This document shows positions 45,671-57,834 of a stretch of 64,000 bases of DNA, piece after piece. Where the stretch lies: contig NC_065921.1 in the NCBI RefSeq assembly GCF_024586455.1, positions 71,797,528 to 71,861,527 on the forward strand, given 5' to 3'. The notes below the pieces were generated by a model. That model worked only from the letters and a program-made list of their open reading frames with translations, was not told the origin of the DNA and ran no database searches. The translations under genes were made by a program, and so were the position numbers. Position 1 is the stretch's first letter; the number at the start of each line of letters is the position of its first letter. This DNA comes from Bactrocera neohumeralis (lineage: Eukaryota; Arthropoda; Insecta; Diptera; Tephritidae).

Positions 45671-46159
45671 ATCTGCGATAAACGTTAAGCACACTTCCCT
45701 CATGTCGCTCACAATATCGACTGTGAGTAATTCTCTAATAGCTGAGTCAACAAGTGTTTCGTAATAATGGCTCTAGTAGAGTTTACGCAGCTTTAAAAGC
45801 CGTCGAAGCAATTGTTTATTTATTTATTTTTATAAACACTTATACTACCAAAAGTGTATTTAGAATGACTTCACTGTTTTAAAGCCCCGGCACGTGCTCT
45901 TTTATTGCTTTTTTATTAGTAGTCGTTACTATGTGATATTAAAAACAAGTTTAACTGCCTGCTACAACAAATTTCTGCGGAATGACAATAATTGGGGTCT
46001 CGGCTAGTATTACGACAAAACGCACGAGCTTAAAAAGTCTTAAGCTTTGTATAATACTGCGGCGGCTTTATGGATTTGCAAACCCACAGGCGGTAAGACT
46101 CATTCGTGAATTTGCGCAGATGCTTGTTAGGTAGTAAAGGGGAAAGATAGGCGGTAGGT
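45671..46159. other. Non-coding, nothing recognised
   Basis: A/T-rich spacer with a short (TTTA)n run near 45812. No gene or repeat supported. Confidence 0.45.
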
Positions 46160-47200
46160 ATGAAGGAAGAAAAATTTTTTTAAAAAAATTAAAAAAAAAA
46201 TAAAAATAATAAAAAAATAAAAAATTAAAAAAATAATTAAAAAAAAATTTAAAAAAAATCAAAAATAATAAAAAAATAGTTTGAAAAAAATTAAAAATAA
46301 TTAAAAAAAAAATTAGTTTAAAAAAAATCAAAAATAATTAAAACAATAAAAATTAAAAAAATGATTAGGAAAAAAAAGATAAAAAATAAAAAGAAAAATT
46401 ATTACGGAAAGTAGGAACGAATAGTAGTTTAAAACGTAAAAATAAAAATTATTAAGAAAAAAATTACAAAAAAAATTCAAAAATAATAAAAAATATTAAA
46501 AAAGTAAAAATAATTTAAAAAAAATTGTTAGAAAAAAATTAAAAATAATAAAAACAGAATAAAAAAATAAAAAATCAAAAATAATTTAAAAAAAATGTTT
46601 GAAAAAAATCAAAAATAATTTAAAAAAATAAAACATTAAAAAAATTAAAAATAATTTAAAAAAATGAAAAAAATTATTAGGAAATAAAAAGATAAAAAAA
46701 TAAAAAAAATTATTAGGGAAAGTAGGAACGAATAGTAGTTTAAAACGTAAAAATAAAAATTATTAAGAAAAAAATTACAAAAAAAATTCAAAAATAATAA
46801 AAAATATTAAAAAAGTAAAAATAATTAAAAAAAAATGTTTGAAAAAAATTAAAAATAATAAAAACAGAATAAAAAATAAAAATCAAAAATAATTTTAAAA
46901 AATTGTTTAAAAAAATCAAAAATAATTTTAAAAAATAAAACATTAAAAAAATAAAAAATTAAAAATAATAATTTAAAAAAATTAAAAATTAAAATAAAAA
47001 TAAAAATAGTGTAAAAAAGATAAAAAATTAAAAAATAAAAATAATTTAAAAAAGTAAAAAATTAAAAAAATAAAAATAAAAAAAAATAGTGTAAAAAAAG
47101 ATAAAAAATAAAAAAAAAATTAAAAAAAAAAAAAAATGATTTAGAAAAATCGGAACGAATTGTAGTTAAAAACGTAAAAATAAAAATTTTTCAGAAAAAA
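46160..47200. repeat. A-rich block with a 311-bp tandem duplication
   Basis: Nearly all A and T on the plus strand with A in excess. The marker GTAGGAACGAATAGTAGTTT occurs at 46411 and 46722 with matching sequence for more than 100 bp after it, a direct duplication of period 311 bp. A third, more diverged copy (CGGAACGAATTGTAGTTAAA) lies at 47151. Confidence 0.85.
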
Positions 47201-48649
47201 ATACAAATAACAACGAAAAATAGCGAAACTGGAGCAAAGATCGCTTATCTGTGCTGTTGTACACGCCAATAAAGCTGCTTAAGTGCCGAGATTTGAAAAA
47301 CAGCGCAGACAACCGGCAACGCCAAGCAACAAAGCAGTCAATCGACGGCGGCAGTAAAGCCTGTTATCAGCGAATTGTATCGACAATAGTGCGGCGAAAA
47401 TAGTGTAAAAGCGCAATTAAAAAGCGGGTGAGCTGTTGCGCGAGTGTTTTGGGTTCATGTAATTTCTTTTACGATTTTTTTCGCGCATTTGCTGCTGCTT
47501 GCAAATGAACATGTAAGCCAGCAAAATGCAAGCAAGCGCTTAATTTCGCCTTTTCCTTTTATTTATTTTTTTTTATTTTCGCTTTTGTTTTGCCTGTTGT
47601 CCAACAAATTTTGCAGTTTAATGATTTGCTCGCTGCAAATTGACACCATATTTATTTATGAATTGACGCGGCTTGACGCAAATTTTCGACGGCTATTACA
47701 CATTTGGGCAGTTTTTTTTCCGCGCGGCTCTTGAATGGCTACAACAAATTGCCAAACAAGCGGGCTAGCAGTACAACAGCTCACTGATTATTAAACTTGT
47801 GCGTTTTATTTAGTGTGTGTTTGTGTTTGCTGGCATTTATTTAGAGACGCTTTTGTGGTTTTTTTTTTCTTCAAATTTTTCTTCACACATTAAAGAAAAA
47901 AATAAATTTTGGTAGAAACTAGTTATCGCACTAATTGATTTTAAATGAGTTGCTCATTTTGTATATACATATGTGTGTGTTTGTATATTGCTTACATATA
48001 TATTTGTTTATTTAAGCACAAGTTTCCGCTGCCTCACTTCCAACTGCGTGGCGGCTTAATTATGCATACAATAACGCATAGCAGCCGTGTGTCCCTCAGC
48101 TTGCTCGGCGACCAAGTTCGTTGCTTAAGTCTTTTGTGTTCGTGACCCGACTGCGCGTCATTTAAGAATATTTATATACACTTTTGGTCATTAAACGCGC
48201 TCGAAATTCAGACGATTTATCAATTTCGCACCCAATTTATTGGCAGTCATCATTTGGCTGAAAAGGTTAACCGTCGTTCAAAGCAGTTCATCGCCCATTT
48301 GGCTGCAGCAAGCAACGATTTTATATCTACATTTGGAATACGCAAGCGTTGCAAGCTGCTCGCTGACAGCCTTTTGATGGCATTTTGAAAAATTACAGGC
48401 GTGGTCGTTTCGCGCTCAATCTAATGCGCGCACACACACACACGCACTTGCAATATAAACTAAAATTATTACTTCTGGCGAGAAATTGAGGAAGTAAAAT
48501 GAAGAATAAAAGCAAATTTTTAGCAATTTTTGTTGTTTATCAACGCTAAATTTGCCTAAAATATATCACGTGACATACTACATTCAGTTTAAAGAGAAAT
48601 TAAACAGTTTAGTATTGAGATTTTGTTTTCTTCACACGAGATTCATTCT
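47201..48649. other. Unique island; possible leader exon near 47.2-47.43 kb
   Basis: 47220-48470 is unique and less A/T-biased. Bases 47270-47427 have the look of a fly 5' leader (AAGCAACAAAGCAG, AAAATAGTGTAAAAGCGCAA). They end at GCGG|GTGAGC (GT at 47428-47429), a fair 5' splice site. No start site or reading frame supports it further. The 96-codon frame at 47444-47734 is Phe/Leu-rich and unrecognised. A CA run lies at about 48430-48445. Confidence 0.3.
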
Positions 48650-50100
48650 AACTTTGATCGCTCAGCTTGTGTTTAGCATAATAAACTCCGTGTTTAAAGT
48701 AGTGTTTAGTATTATACTCCAAATAAATTAACTCGAGCTTATGACGCTGCACCAAAATTGCGTTTTGAACAGTGTTTAATATTAAACTCGAGTTTATGGC
48801 CAGCGAAAATATAGTTTTTATACAAAGTTGTCGGTGTAAAGTGTATTTAAGAACACTTAACGGACAATATTTTGCCAATTAAAATACGTGTTTAAAGTAG
48901 TGTTTAAGCTTAAACTCTAAATACATGAACTCCAGTTTATGGTACTGCGAAAATATGGAATTTGGAGTAGTGTGTAATATTATAAACTTAAATTTCTCAT
49001 AAACTCGAGTTTATAATAGTGTTTAATATTAAACTCGAGTTTATCATTTTCACAAATTTGTGTTTAAGTTGACTTTGTGTTTAAGTTTCATTTCGATATT
49101 TTGTAAATTAAACTCCCTTTTTAAAGTAGTGTTTAGTATTAAACTCTAAATAAATAAACTCGAGTTTATGGCATAGTGAGAATATAAACTTTGTAGTAGT
49201 GTTTAGTATTAAATATTTAAATTTATCTTAAACTCGAGTTTATGACCAGCTGGTATATTGAATTCAGAATAGTGTTTAATGTTAAATTCGAGTTTATCAT
49301 TTTCAAAAATTTGTGTTTAAGTTGATTTTCATTTCAATATTTTGCACATTAAACTTCCAGTTTAAAGTAGTGTTTAGTATTAAACTCTAAATACATATGT
49401 ATACTCGAGTTTATGACATAACGAGAATATAAAGTTTGGAGTGTTTAATATTAACTAACTAAATTTAACTTAAACTCGAGTTTATGACCAGCGAGGATAT
49501 TGCGTTTAGGATAGTGGTTAATATTGAACTCGAATTTATCATTTTCAAAAATTTAAGTCTAAGTTGACTTTCATTTCAATATTTTGCAAATTAAACTCCG
49601 TGCTAAAAGTAGTGTTTAAGCTTAAACTCTAAACACATAAACTCGAGTTTATGAAACAGCGACAATAAGGAGTTTGAAGTAGTGTTTAATGTTAACTAAC
49701 AAAATTTACCTTAAACTCGAGTTTATGACCAGCGACGATATTGAATTCGGAATAGTGTTTAGTGTTAAACTCGAGTTTATCATTTTCAGAAATTTGTTTT
49801 TAAGTTGATTTTCGTTTCAATATTTTGCAAATTAAACTCAGTGCTAAAAGTAGTGTTTAAGCTTAAACCCTAAAATCATAAACTCGAGTTTATGACACAG
49901 CGACAATATGGGGTTTGAAGTAGTGTTTAATGTTAACTAACAAAATTTATCTTAAACTCGAGTTTATGACCAACGAGGATATTGAGTTAAGAATTGTCTT
50001 AATATTAAACTCGAGTTTATCATTTTCAAAAGTTTGTGTTTAAGTTGACCTTCGTTTCAATATTTTGAGTTTGGTATAAACCCGAGTTTATATATAAGTT
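48650..50100. repeat. ~240-bp satellite with TAAACTCGAGTTTA palindromes
   Basis: About six tandem units. The word TTTCATTTCAATATTTTGCA or its variants starts near 49086, 49326, 49569, 49809 and 50050, giving a period of 240-243 bp. Earlier, more diverged units start near 48680 and 48865. Each unit carries three versions of AAACTCGAGTTTAT, a palindrome around CTCGAG, in a fixed order: one followed by GGC/GACA, one by GACCAGCGA, one by CATTTTCA. AGTAGTGTTTAAGCTTAAAC-type half-repeats lie between. No open frame of note. It is not related by eye to the GTTGCCACC arrays. Confidence 0.9.
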
Positions 50101-51949
50101 TGATGTCACTGTTCATATGCCACAGCTATCCTCCATAAATCTTGAAACTGCTGAAAATTTTGTATTTTCGAGTTATGCCACTTTTATAATTAGTGGGCTT
50201 GACAATTCCAACAGCACCTGGAAATTTAATATAAAACTAAAACGATATATTTATTCAATGAGCCCGGTAAGGTAAGACTCACATACAATCGAATGATTTC
50301 ACTTTTGAAATGAAATTTTGAAAATGAAAATTAAATTTTCCCCAGAAAAGTGGAGTCATAAGTGATGTAAAAAGCACAAGCGACTTACAGATTAATTATT
50401 TTTGTTAAAATATATAAAACTCGATCTATAAGCCGAAGTAATGCCTCTTGAACACGATTCCTGCTAGAAACACTTTTTATTTTTGCGAATTTCAGAAAAA
50501 AATGCTAATTTAGAGAAGAGAAGCGCCAGAAGAGCTATTAAATGTACGCGCACTGCCATCCATTCAACTGCAAGTCCAGTAAAATTCCACACATTCGCTA
50601 TAGCACTATATAGCAGCTATTGCCTAGTATTTCATGCTGTCATCATATATGAATTTATGATTTTCTAGATCTTATTGCCGAAATTGTTTGCCCACTTCGC
50701 TGCCAAGCGGAAGCCATTCTACATGCACGAAATCGCCAATGCCAACGATTTGAAAGCCACAGCGCGCGTATCACGTAGCGGTGGGAGGCAGCAACGCTAC
50801 CGTTTCACACACAACCAAACACATATACATACATATATAACGTGCGCGTCAGTGCTGGTCATTCGCTTATGCGCCATCAGCTGAAATTGGAAGACTTTCA
50901 CTATGAGCTCAGCTCGTTTTGTTTTCGAAATTGGTGAATAAAAAATGATTTGCTGATTTCTGCAGTAGTCGTGTTTGTTAGCGCCTTCTATTGTTGTAAG
51001 CGTGTGTTCTGTTTTTGTTTATTTTACATTGTAGACGCGGTTGATTGGCTTTGTCATGACCGCGCTAACGCGCTAGCCGGTAGCGCATTCAACTGTGCGC
51101 GCATGCGCACACGCGCACTCATTTATTCTTATCAACGATCGCTGACAGTTAAATAAATTGTGTTGTTGCTATTGTTGTTGCAATTGTTGTTAATAGCTTG
51201 CTATTCGAACGCGGCGTTAGCAAGGGCTTATACGATCAACAATATTGTCGCTCATTTATCAAAGAATTCAGCGCGCCGCCTCACATGCGTCAGCCCGCCA
51301 TTGGCGGCGATTCTCAACAAGTTGATAAATTTGCACCACCGGCGCTTTAGCAGCCTAATTTATGCGTACATATGCGCGCATATTTATAAGCGCTTCTTAG
51401 AGAAACGCCCACTCACGGCTTTCTTTTGGCGCTTTGCTAATTTTTTCTTTCATTTTGCGCTGGTAAATTCTTAGGGCAGCGCTGAGTATTAGGCGCAAAT
51501 ATAAACTTGTTTACACACCTCATATTACATGTGTTTGGTGGTGTTGTGGCTTTAGCAAAACATGAATCTTCAATTCCCACATCATGTAAGTTGCCATTTG
51601 AACACGAATGCTCTTATTAAAAGGCGTCGAACGCACATGCCATATCATTGTATTCGGAGCGCACCCCAGGGCAATGTATGAGCTTGTTGTTTTTGTATGA
51701 AGAAATTTGTAAGCATTTTGTTTGTGCATAAATTAAAGTCGCATAAATTAGCACCTCAAATAATACTTGGGATTTGACCACAGTTTTGACCTCTCTTATG
51801 CTTAGTCTCTCTCTTTTTGGGTTCTGCGTCACTTCAAGATATCATGACTTTAGAGAAAAAGTGATTTCGCTTGCCAGTATTTTGATTACAACAGAGAATC
51901 TATATAGAACAATACTACTTAGTGCCAAAATTAATAATAATAGCAAGCG
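50101..51949. other. Non-coding, with a balanced-GC island
   Basis: 50100-50480 is A/T-rich. 50480-51480 is unique with GC-balanced patches (50740-50870, 51030-51130, 51260-51330). Plus frames of 60-104 codons have no recognised domain. 51480-51949 is A/T-rich and plain, leading into the minisatellite. Confidence 0.4.
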
Positions 51950-53165
51950 GAAACCGGTACCAATATCACCAAATATACAAATACAAACAACAATACCAAT
52001 ACTTATACAGTTTCCAATATCAACTGCAAACGCATTAACAAAACGATTAAAAATATATTTATCTTTACCAATACCATTACCATTACAAAATATAAATACA
52101 ATTACAAAGACAAATACATATACGATTACAATTAAAAATAAAAATACAAATTCAAATACAATTAGAAACACAAATACAATTACAAATTCAAATACAAATG
52201 CAAATAAAAATACATATACAGATACAAATACAAGTACAAATACAATTACAAATTCAAATACAAATACAATTACAAATACAAATAAAAATACGTATACAAA
52301 TACAATTTACAAATACAAATACAAATTCAAATACAAATACAAATACAAATACAAATACAAAAATACAATTGCAAATGCAAATACAAGTACAAATGCAAAC
52401 GCATAACTAAAACGATACCATTATCATTACCATTACCATTTGAAAATACAAATACAAATACAAATACAAACAAATACAAATACAAATACAAATACAAATA
52501 CAAGTACAAATGCAAACGCATACAAAACGATACCATTACCATAAAATACAAATACAAATATAAAAAGTACAAATACAAATACAAACACAAATAAAAATAC
52601 AAATACAATTACAAATACAAATAAAAATACGTTTACAAATACAATTACAATTACAAATACAAATACAAATACAAATACAAATACAAATACAAATACAAAT
52701 ACAAATACAAATGCAAATACAAATACAAATACAAATACAACGATACCATTATCATTACCATTACCATTTGAAAATACAAATACAAATACAAATACAAATA
52801 CAATTACAAATACAAATACAAGTACAAGTGCAAACGCATAACCAAAACGATACCATTACCATTTGAAAATACAAATAGAAATATAAGTACAAGTACAAAT
52901 ACAAATACAAACACAAATAAAAATACAAATACAATTACAAATACAAATAAAAATACAAATTACAAATACAATTACAATTACAAATACAAATACAAATACA
53001 ATTACAAATTCAAACAAATACAATTACAAATACAAATACAAGTACAAGTGCAAACGCATAACCAAAACGATACCATTATCATTACCATTACCATTACCAT
53101 TTGAAAATACGAATACAAATAGAAATATAAGTACAAGTACAAATACAAATACAGTTACAAACAAT
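51950..53165 (+). repeat. (ACAAAT)n minisatellite
   Basis: About 1.2 kb built mainly from ACAAAT hexamers, with ACAATT, AAAAAT and ACAAGT variants. At intervals there is a landmark block, GCAAACGCATA followed by AAAACGATACCATTA (near 52400, 52510, 52830, 53050), with TACCATT repeats. Because the unit is a multiple of three, it stays open in several frames on both strands. The 210-codon plus frame (51774-52406, Asn/Thr-rich) and the minus frames rich in Tyr/Leu are products of composition, not genes. Confidence 0.92.
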
Positions 53166-54360
53166 ACTAACATTTTAACAATTTTGAATATAAACTGCAG
53201 CACAACACCAACGGGTCCTAATACTTTTTACTTTACCAATATCATTACCATTACAAATCTTATCAATCTTAATACGCATACAATATTTACAGAATATACA
53301 AAAATTACAGAAAACTACTGCAATACTACGAGCAACAACAACATAATTACCAGTATTAGTACCAACAAGAATACCGATGGTAGTAGCAACAGTGTAGAAA
53401 AACAATTGTCAATAACATTAATGCCAATATCAGTACCATTACCATTACCAACACTTATACAGTTTTCAATATCAACAGCAATGTCAGAATGAAATGTAGT
53501 GTCAATAAAATTAACATTACCAATAACAATACCATTACCAATATCAGTAACATTACCATTAACAATACTTATAGAGCTTTCAATATCAAAAGTTATGTCA
53601 ATACTAAAACTAGTGTGAATAAAATTGGCATTACTAATATCATTACCAATATCAGTATCATTACCATTACCATTACAAATACCAATATTCATACATATAA
53701 GAAACCCATCACAATTACAGCACATTACTATACAGCTATAATACAATGAGGAACAGCAATACAAATATCAGTACCATTACCAATACTTATACAGTTTTCA
53801 ATATCAACGGCAATGTCAGTAACAAAACAAGTGCCAGTAAAGTTAACATTACAAATAGCAATACTATTTCCAATATCAGTATCATTACCAATATCAGTAC
53901 CATTACCATTACAAATACCAATATTCATACACATAAGAATCCCACCACAATTACAGCACATTACTATAATACAGTGAGGAACAGCAATACAAATACCAAT
54001 ATCAGTACGAACAACATTACCAATACCAATACTAATAGTTACTTCAGCAATGTCAGTACCAACGAGTGTCTTTAAACATTAATATTATGATTTCCTATAT
54101 CATTACCATTGCGTATATCCAACTTCACACATATAGGTATACGACTACCAAACCCATCATAATTACCAATAATTACAGCACATTACTATAATACAAAGAG
54201 CAACAACAATGCGTACATTATATTTGTAAATACCGCAAGAAATGCTAAAAATATTACTGAAAATATTAGCAACATCAACATTTCTTTCAATAATGGCATA
54301 CACCATTACACCCTTACAATTCCGCATGTAAACATAATTATCAATACCAATACATAGTTG
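53166..54360 (+). repeat. (ATTACC)n-type minisatellite with 236-bp higher-order repeat
   Basis: Sequence based on ATTACCAATATCAGTACC-type units. A longer order is visible: ACTTATACAGTTTTCAATAT near 53452 and 53786, a related copy near 53568, and CCACAATTACAGCACATTAC-type words near 53710 and 53945, i.e. blocks of about 236 bp. Plus and minus frames of 70-150 codons (Asn/Thr/Ile-rich or Cys/Ile/Gly-rich) result from the repeat. It continues the ACAAAT block and shares its ATTACC words, so the two probably have one origin. Confidence 0.85.
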
Positions 54361-55879
54361 TAGGCATATGAGTATATGACAAAATGTTTAAAACACATGT
54401 TATCCATTTTGTTGTGCTTGGTAATTAATTATCAGAAATTGTTGATGTGCCGAAATTTACACTCGCAAAAAGTGAAAAACCTACGAACCAAACAACTCAA
54501 CACTAATGAACGCACAAACACACTTACAAAAACTACAAAGGTGTAAGATAGAAAGGTGAAGAAGATGAAGCCTTAATTACCATATTTCAGCAGCAAACAC
54601 ACTCGCACACGCACACGTAATTACTGGACCCGATCTCAACGAAAATAAAAGCAAGTGGCGAAAAAGTGAAAAATTAAAAGCCTATTTAGATAGAGGTCTA
54701 ACCAAAAATGAGCAAAAATTTTTTGCTTTGCTTTTTGAGACAACAGAAAAGCTTACTTTGCTGCTTACTATTCCTGTGTTTTAATGAGGACTAGTGGGTT
54801 CCAAAAAATTGCCTTTAAAAAATAGAAAATGAGGAAAAAATTATTTTGAAATTTATTTATTTGTATTGAGAGTCTGCGCTATCTACTGTCGATTTTCGCA
54901 AACACTTTTTCAACAGCAAAATGAAAAAAAAAATAATTAACAGAAAGCTTGGTAATTACTTACAAATTTTTGCTTCCACCGCACCGAGATTTCTCTTGCA
55001 ATTACAAAGTATTTGTTACTGAGAACTCTAAATCTGCATAAACCAGAAATAATATATTATTACATTGGTTTTATTCTATTTCTAATTAGCTCTAGGGTTC
55101 GATGTAGGAAAATTATAAAGTTGTTATGCCTTTCGAACCACCTCCAGTTAGTTTTTTAGCTCAATAATCACGCCTTACCCTCCGTTTTACATATAACCAT
55201 TTCAACGTTCCTTCTCACACCTTTTAATTCTACTTTGTATATTTCTATTTTATGTACTATATATTTAATATTTTTCTTTTATGTTTTTTCCCTAACTAAT
55301 ATTTATACCGGTGTTCTGCTCAACAGCTTGAGTTGAGCTCTTCTTGAACTTGAAATTGTGTTAGCGCCTCAACGCGCGCCACACAGCTACTGTCCTCAGC
55401 TGTCCGGCTCTTTTTCTTAATTAATGCTACATCGTTTGCTTATTGCTAATTAATTCGATATTACAAAAAAATTTGTTTCTTTGGTTTTTTTGTTCATATA
55501 AACCAGATAAAACCTATAAACCGAATAAAAAATATAGGAAACTGGCAGAAGCTGCTTATGAGTTTAAGAATATGATTCATACCCTTTCTCGTCATCACTC
55601 CTAACACTTAGTGCATTAGCGGAGAATGTTAGGTTAGATGGATGTTTCCGCAGCAAAGCTGAGAGGAGAAGGTATTAGGTAGAGATGACAGTCTTTGGCC
55701 AAAAAATTATATACACAGCCGTTAGGGAAGAACTGAAAAATCGGTAATACCCGTTGGGTCAAAATAAATCTGCGGTGACTTGCCACATAATTCCAAAGAA
55801 TGCGTCAATTACTTTAAGTCACACTTTTTGTTAGCTCATTATAATGAAGCTAAACATTGTTGAGAGAGTGAGGAATCGG
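54361..55879. other. Non-coding segment
   Basis: A/T-rich, no long open frame. 55310-55430 is locally less biased. From about 55600, words such as GACAGTCTTTGGCC suggest a third poor copy of the GTTGTAGCGG repeat, but it is too decayed to call. Confidence 0.4.
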
Positions 55880-56830
55880 TAGCCTTACACTGTTTTAAAG
55901 GACCAGTTTGGAAGAGTTGGGTCCTCGTACTAAAAGTGGTATTCTGGCTCTATGAGATCGTAGCTAAGCCAGTAATATTTTATAAGGTCGTTGTCCGGCG
56001 AAGTCTGCAAGGGAAAAACCAAACTAGCTTAACAGCTGGACCGTGATCAAAGAACGGCCCTCATCAGCATCTGTGGTGCAATAAGAACAACCCCAGCAAT
56101 GGCACCAAATACTGTAAAGGCTTGATAGCGAAGGCATGCTGTAGACTAAGGGAAGCTAGGTATATAGTATACAAGACTCCGTGCAGCGACACAAATAAAT
56201 TCCCCTACACTTCTCCTGGCGGTTCCCTCTTAGCTCACGCACCTGCAAGAAATTTGTGGGCGGAAGCCGTTGGAGTAGGTGTGAAGTGAACTTTTTCACG
56301 GTTGAATCGAATTTAAGATGGAAAGAAATAGTGAAGTCTCTATTAACTTCGGAGCTCGCAATTCACTCCAGTTTAAGACTATCAGACCACCGTAGCGTCT
56401 TTCAAGTAGAGGTGACTGCCAACAAGGCAGCAATAGATCTAGCGCTCCAAAGTGCACCTGCCTTAAGAGAGGTGTACTCAGATTACAAACTGGCTCTGCT
56501 GTTTCTGAGCTCGCTGAGTGGGCGCTCAAAACTTGTTAGGAATGCATGACCTAATTAGCAATATCTGCAAGCTTATTTCATATTAGACTTGTATGGGTCT
56601 CCGATTACAGCGGAACCCCGGACACTGGAAAGCCGTTGAGCTTGCTAGGGAGGGTACCCTTTCTGCAATTTCAACCGATTGGAAGCGAGTCGGATTTTCC
56701 GATGTCCGATCTTTGGACCTCCAGTAAGATCAGCAAGCGCTGATCAACAACCCGAACTTGTGTGACTGCGAGATCCCTCTGTTCCAAAGTGACCCGCAAG
56801 AGGTCCTCCGAACTACTGGCTCTTAGCAAA
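55880..56830 (+). pseudogene. Jockey-type non-LTR element, RT end plus RNase H relic
   Basis: The plus strand, across several frames, carries the end of the reverse transcriptase at about 55900-56130 (remnants of the LRGALRTTPTxALNxxL motif, here ISICGAIRTTPAMAPNTV). The RNase H domain follows in 56256-56549 with LRLSDHRSVFQVEVTANKAA and ALLFLSSLSGRSKLVRN. Then come remnants of the VWxxGHSGIxGN region (RLVWVSDYSGTPDTGKP). This is the longest Jockey-type relic in the window, but it has frameshifts and a changed catalytic core. The minus-strand open frame at 56296-56529 is a shadow. Confidence 0.72.
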
Positions 56831-57834
56831 GTCAATTATAAGTGTTCTGACTGTACACTGTCCAAAAGGTTCACAGACTGAAATTGAAATATCTCAGTAA
56901 ACGCACCCTTCGGTAACCTACCGAAGTATCTGAGATTGTTATCATCCATCGTAATGAATTTGTGGTAATCTCAAAATGGTTTGTCGATCTATAAAGATCC
57001 TTCTTTAGAAGTTTATGGGTAACACAAAGGAAGAATATTTGTCAAGTGATATTCATCGATTTTGGAACCATCCTTGATGATTTTTGCGAAAATAAAATAC
57101 TAATTTTGATTGGGAAAGTAACACCTTTCTGGCAATTTGACCAGCTTTCGGACGATTTGTGGATACCATGTCAATAGAAATGTTCGTCTCTTGAAGCAAA
57201 GCAATCAGACAAAGAATTTTTGACTTCTGGTACTCAACTAAAAAGCTGAGATCTCCACCTTGAGCCCAAAAATCAAAATATCTGAGTAGAATTTTATGTT
57301 TAACAGGTTTTCAAATTTAGAGCAACTCCATTATTTGGACCACAACTGTACAGAGACAGGTATTACTTATGAATAACTACATGAATCATCATCTGGTTGA
57401 ACTTGCTGGTTATATTATTATTACTTATTATATAATAATTTTATTATATTAACAGCAAATATATTAAAATACTTCACAACGCATTGTTGCTCCGCATTAT
57501 TAATCGCTAATTTTCCGTGTTGTTTTGTTTGATCTTCGCCAACACTCGAGGGCACTTCGCTGCTAATCGCGGCGCAGAATCTACAACTTGGCTAATTTGC
57601 TGCCTTAGTTCATTGTTATAATTTAATTTTAACGCGATTATTGTTATTGTTATTGCTGTTGTTGTTTTTTTTGTTAATTTTTAATACAAATTTACACGGT
57701 TATTCCGGATTTTATGTTTATTATGAATAATGGCATGGAAAATGCGCTACAATTTTATTGGCGAACTAGACGCCAGTGCCACTGAGGCATGTCGCTTGAA
57801 CTCATGTTTGTCTTATATTAACTATAATTTTGTT
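56831..57834. other. Non-coding, nothing recognised
   Basis: A/T-rich sequence without open frames of note. A less biased patch lies at 57530-57590, and a (TTATTG)n-like run near 57640-57665. Confidence 0.45.

Noticed and set aside
51774..52406. Longest ATG-started frame (210 codons), Asn/Thr-rich
   Set aside because: Most of it is the (ACAAAT)n minisatellite, which is open on both strands by construction.
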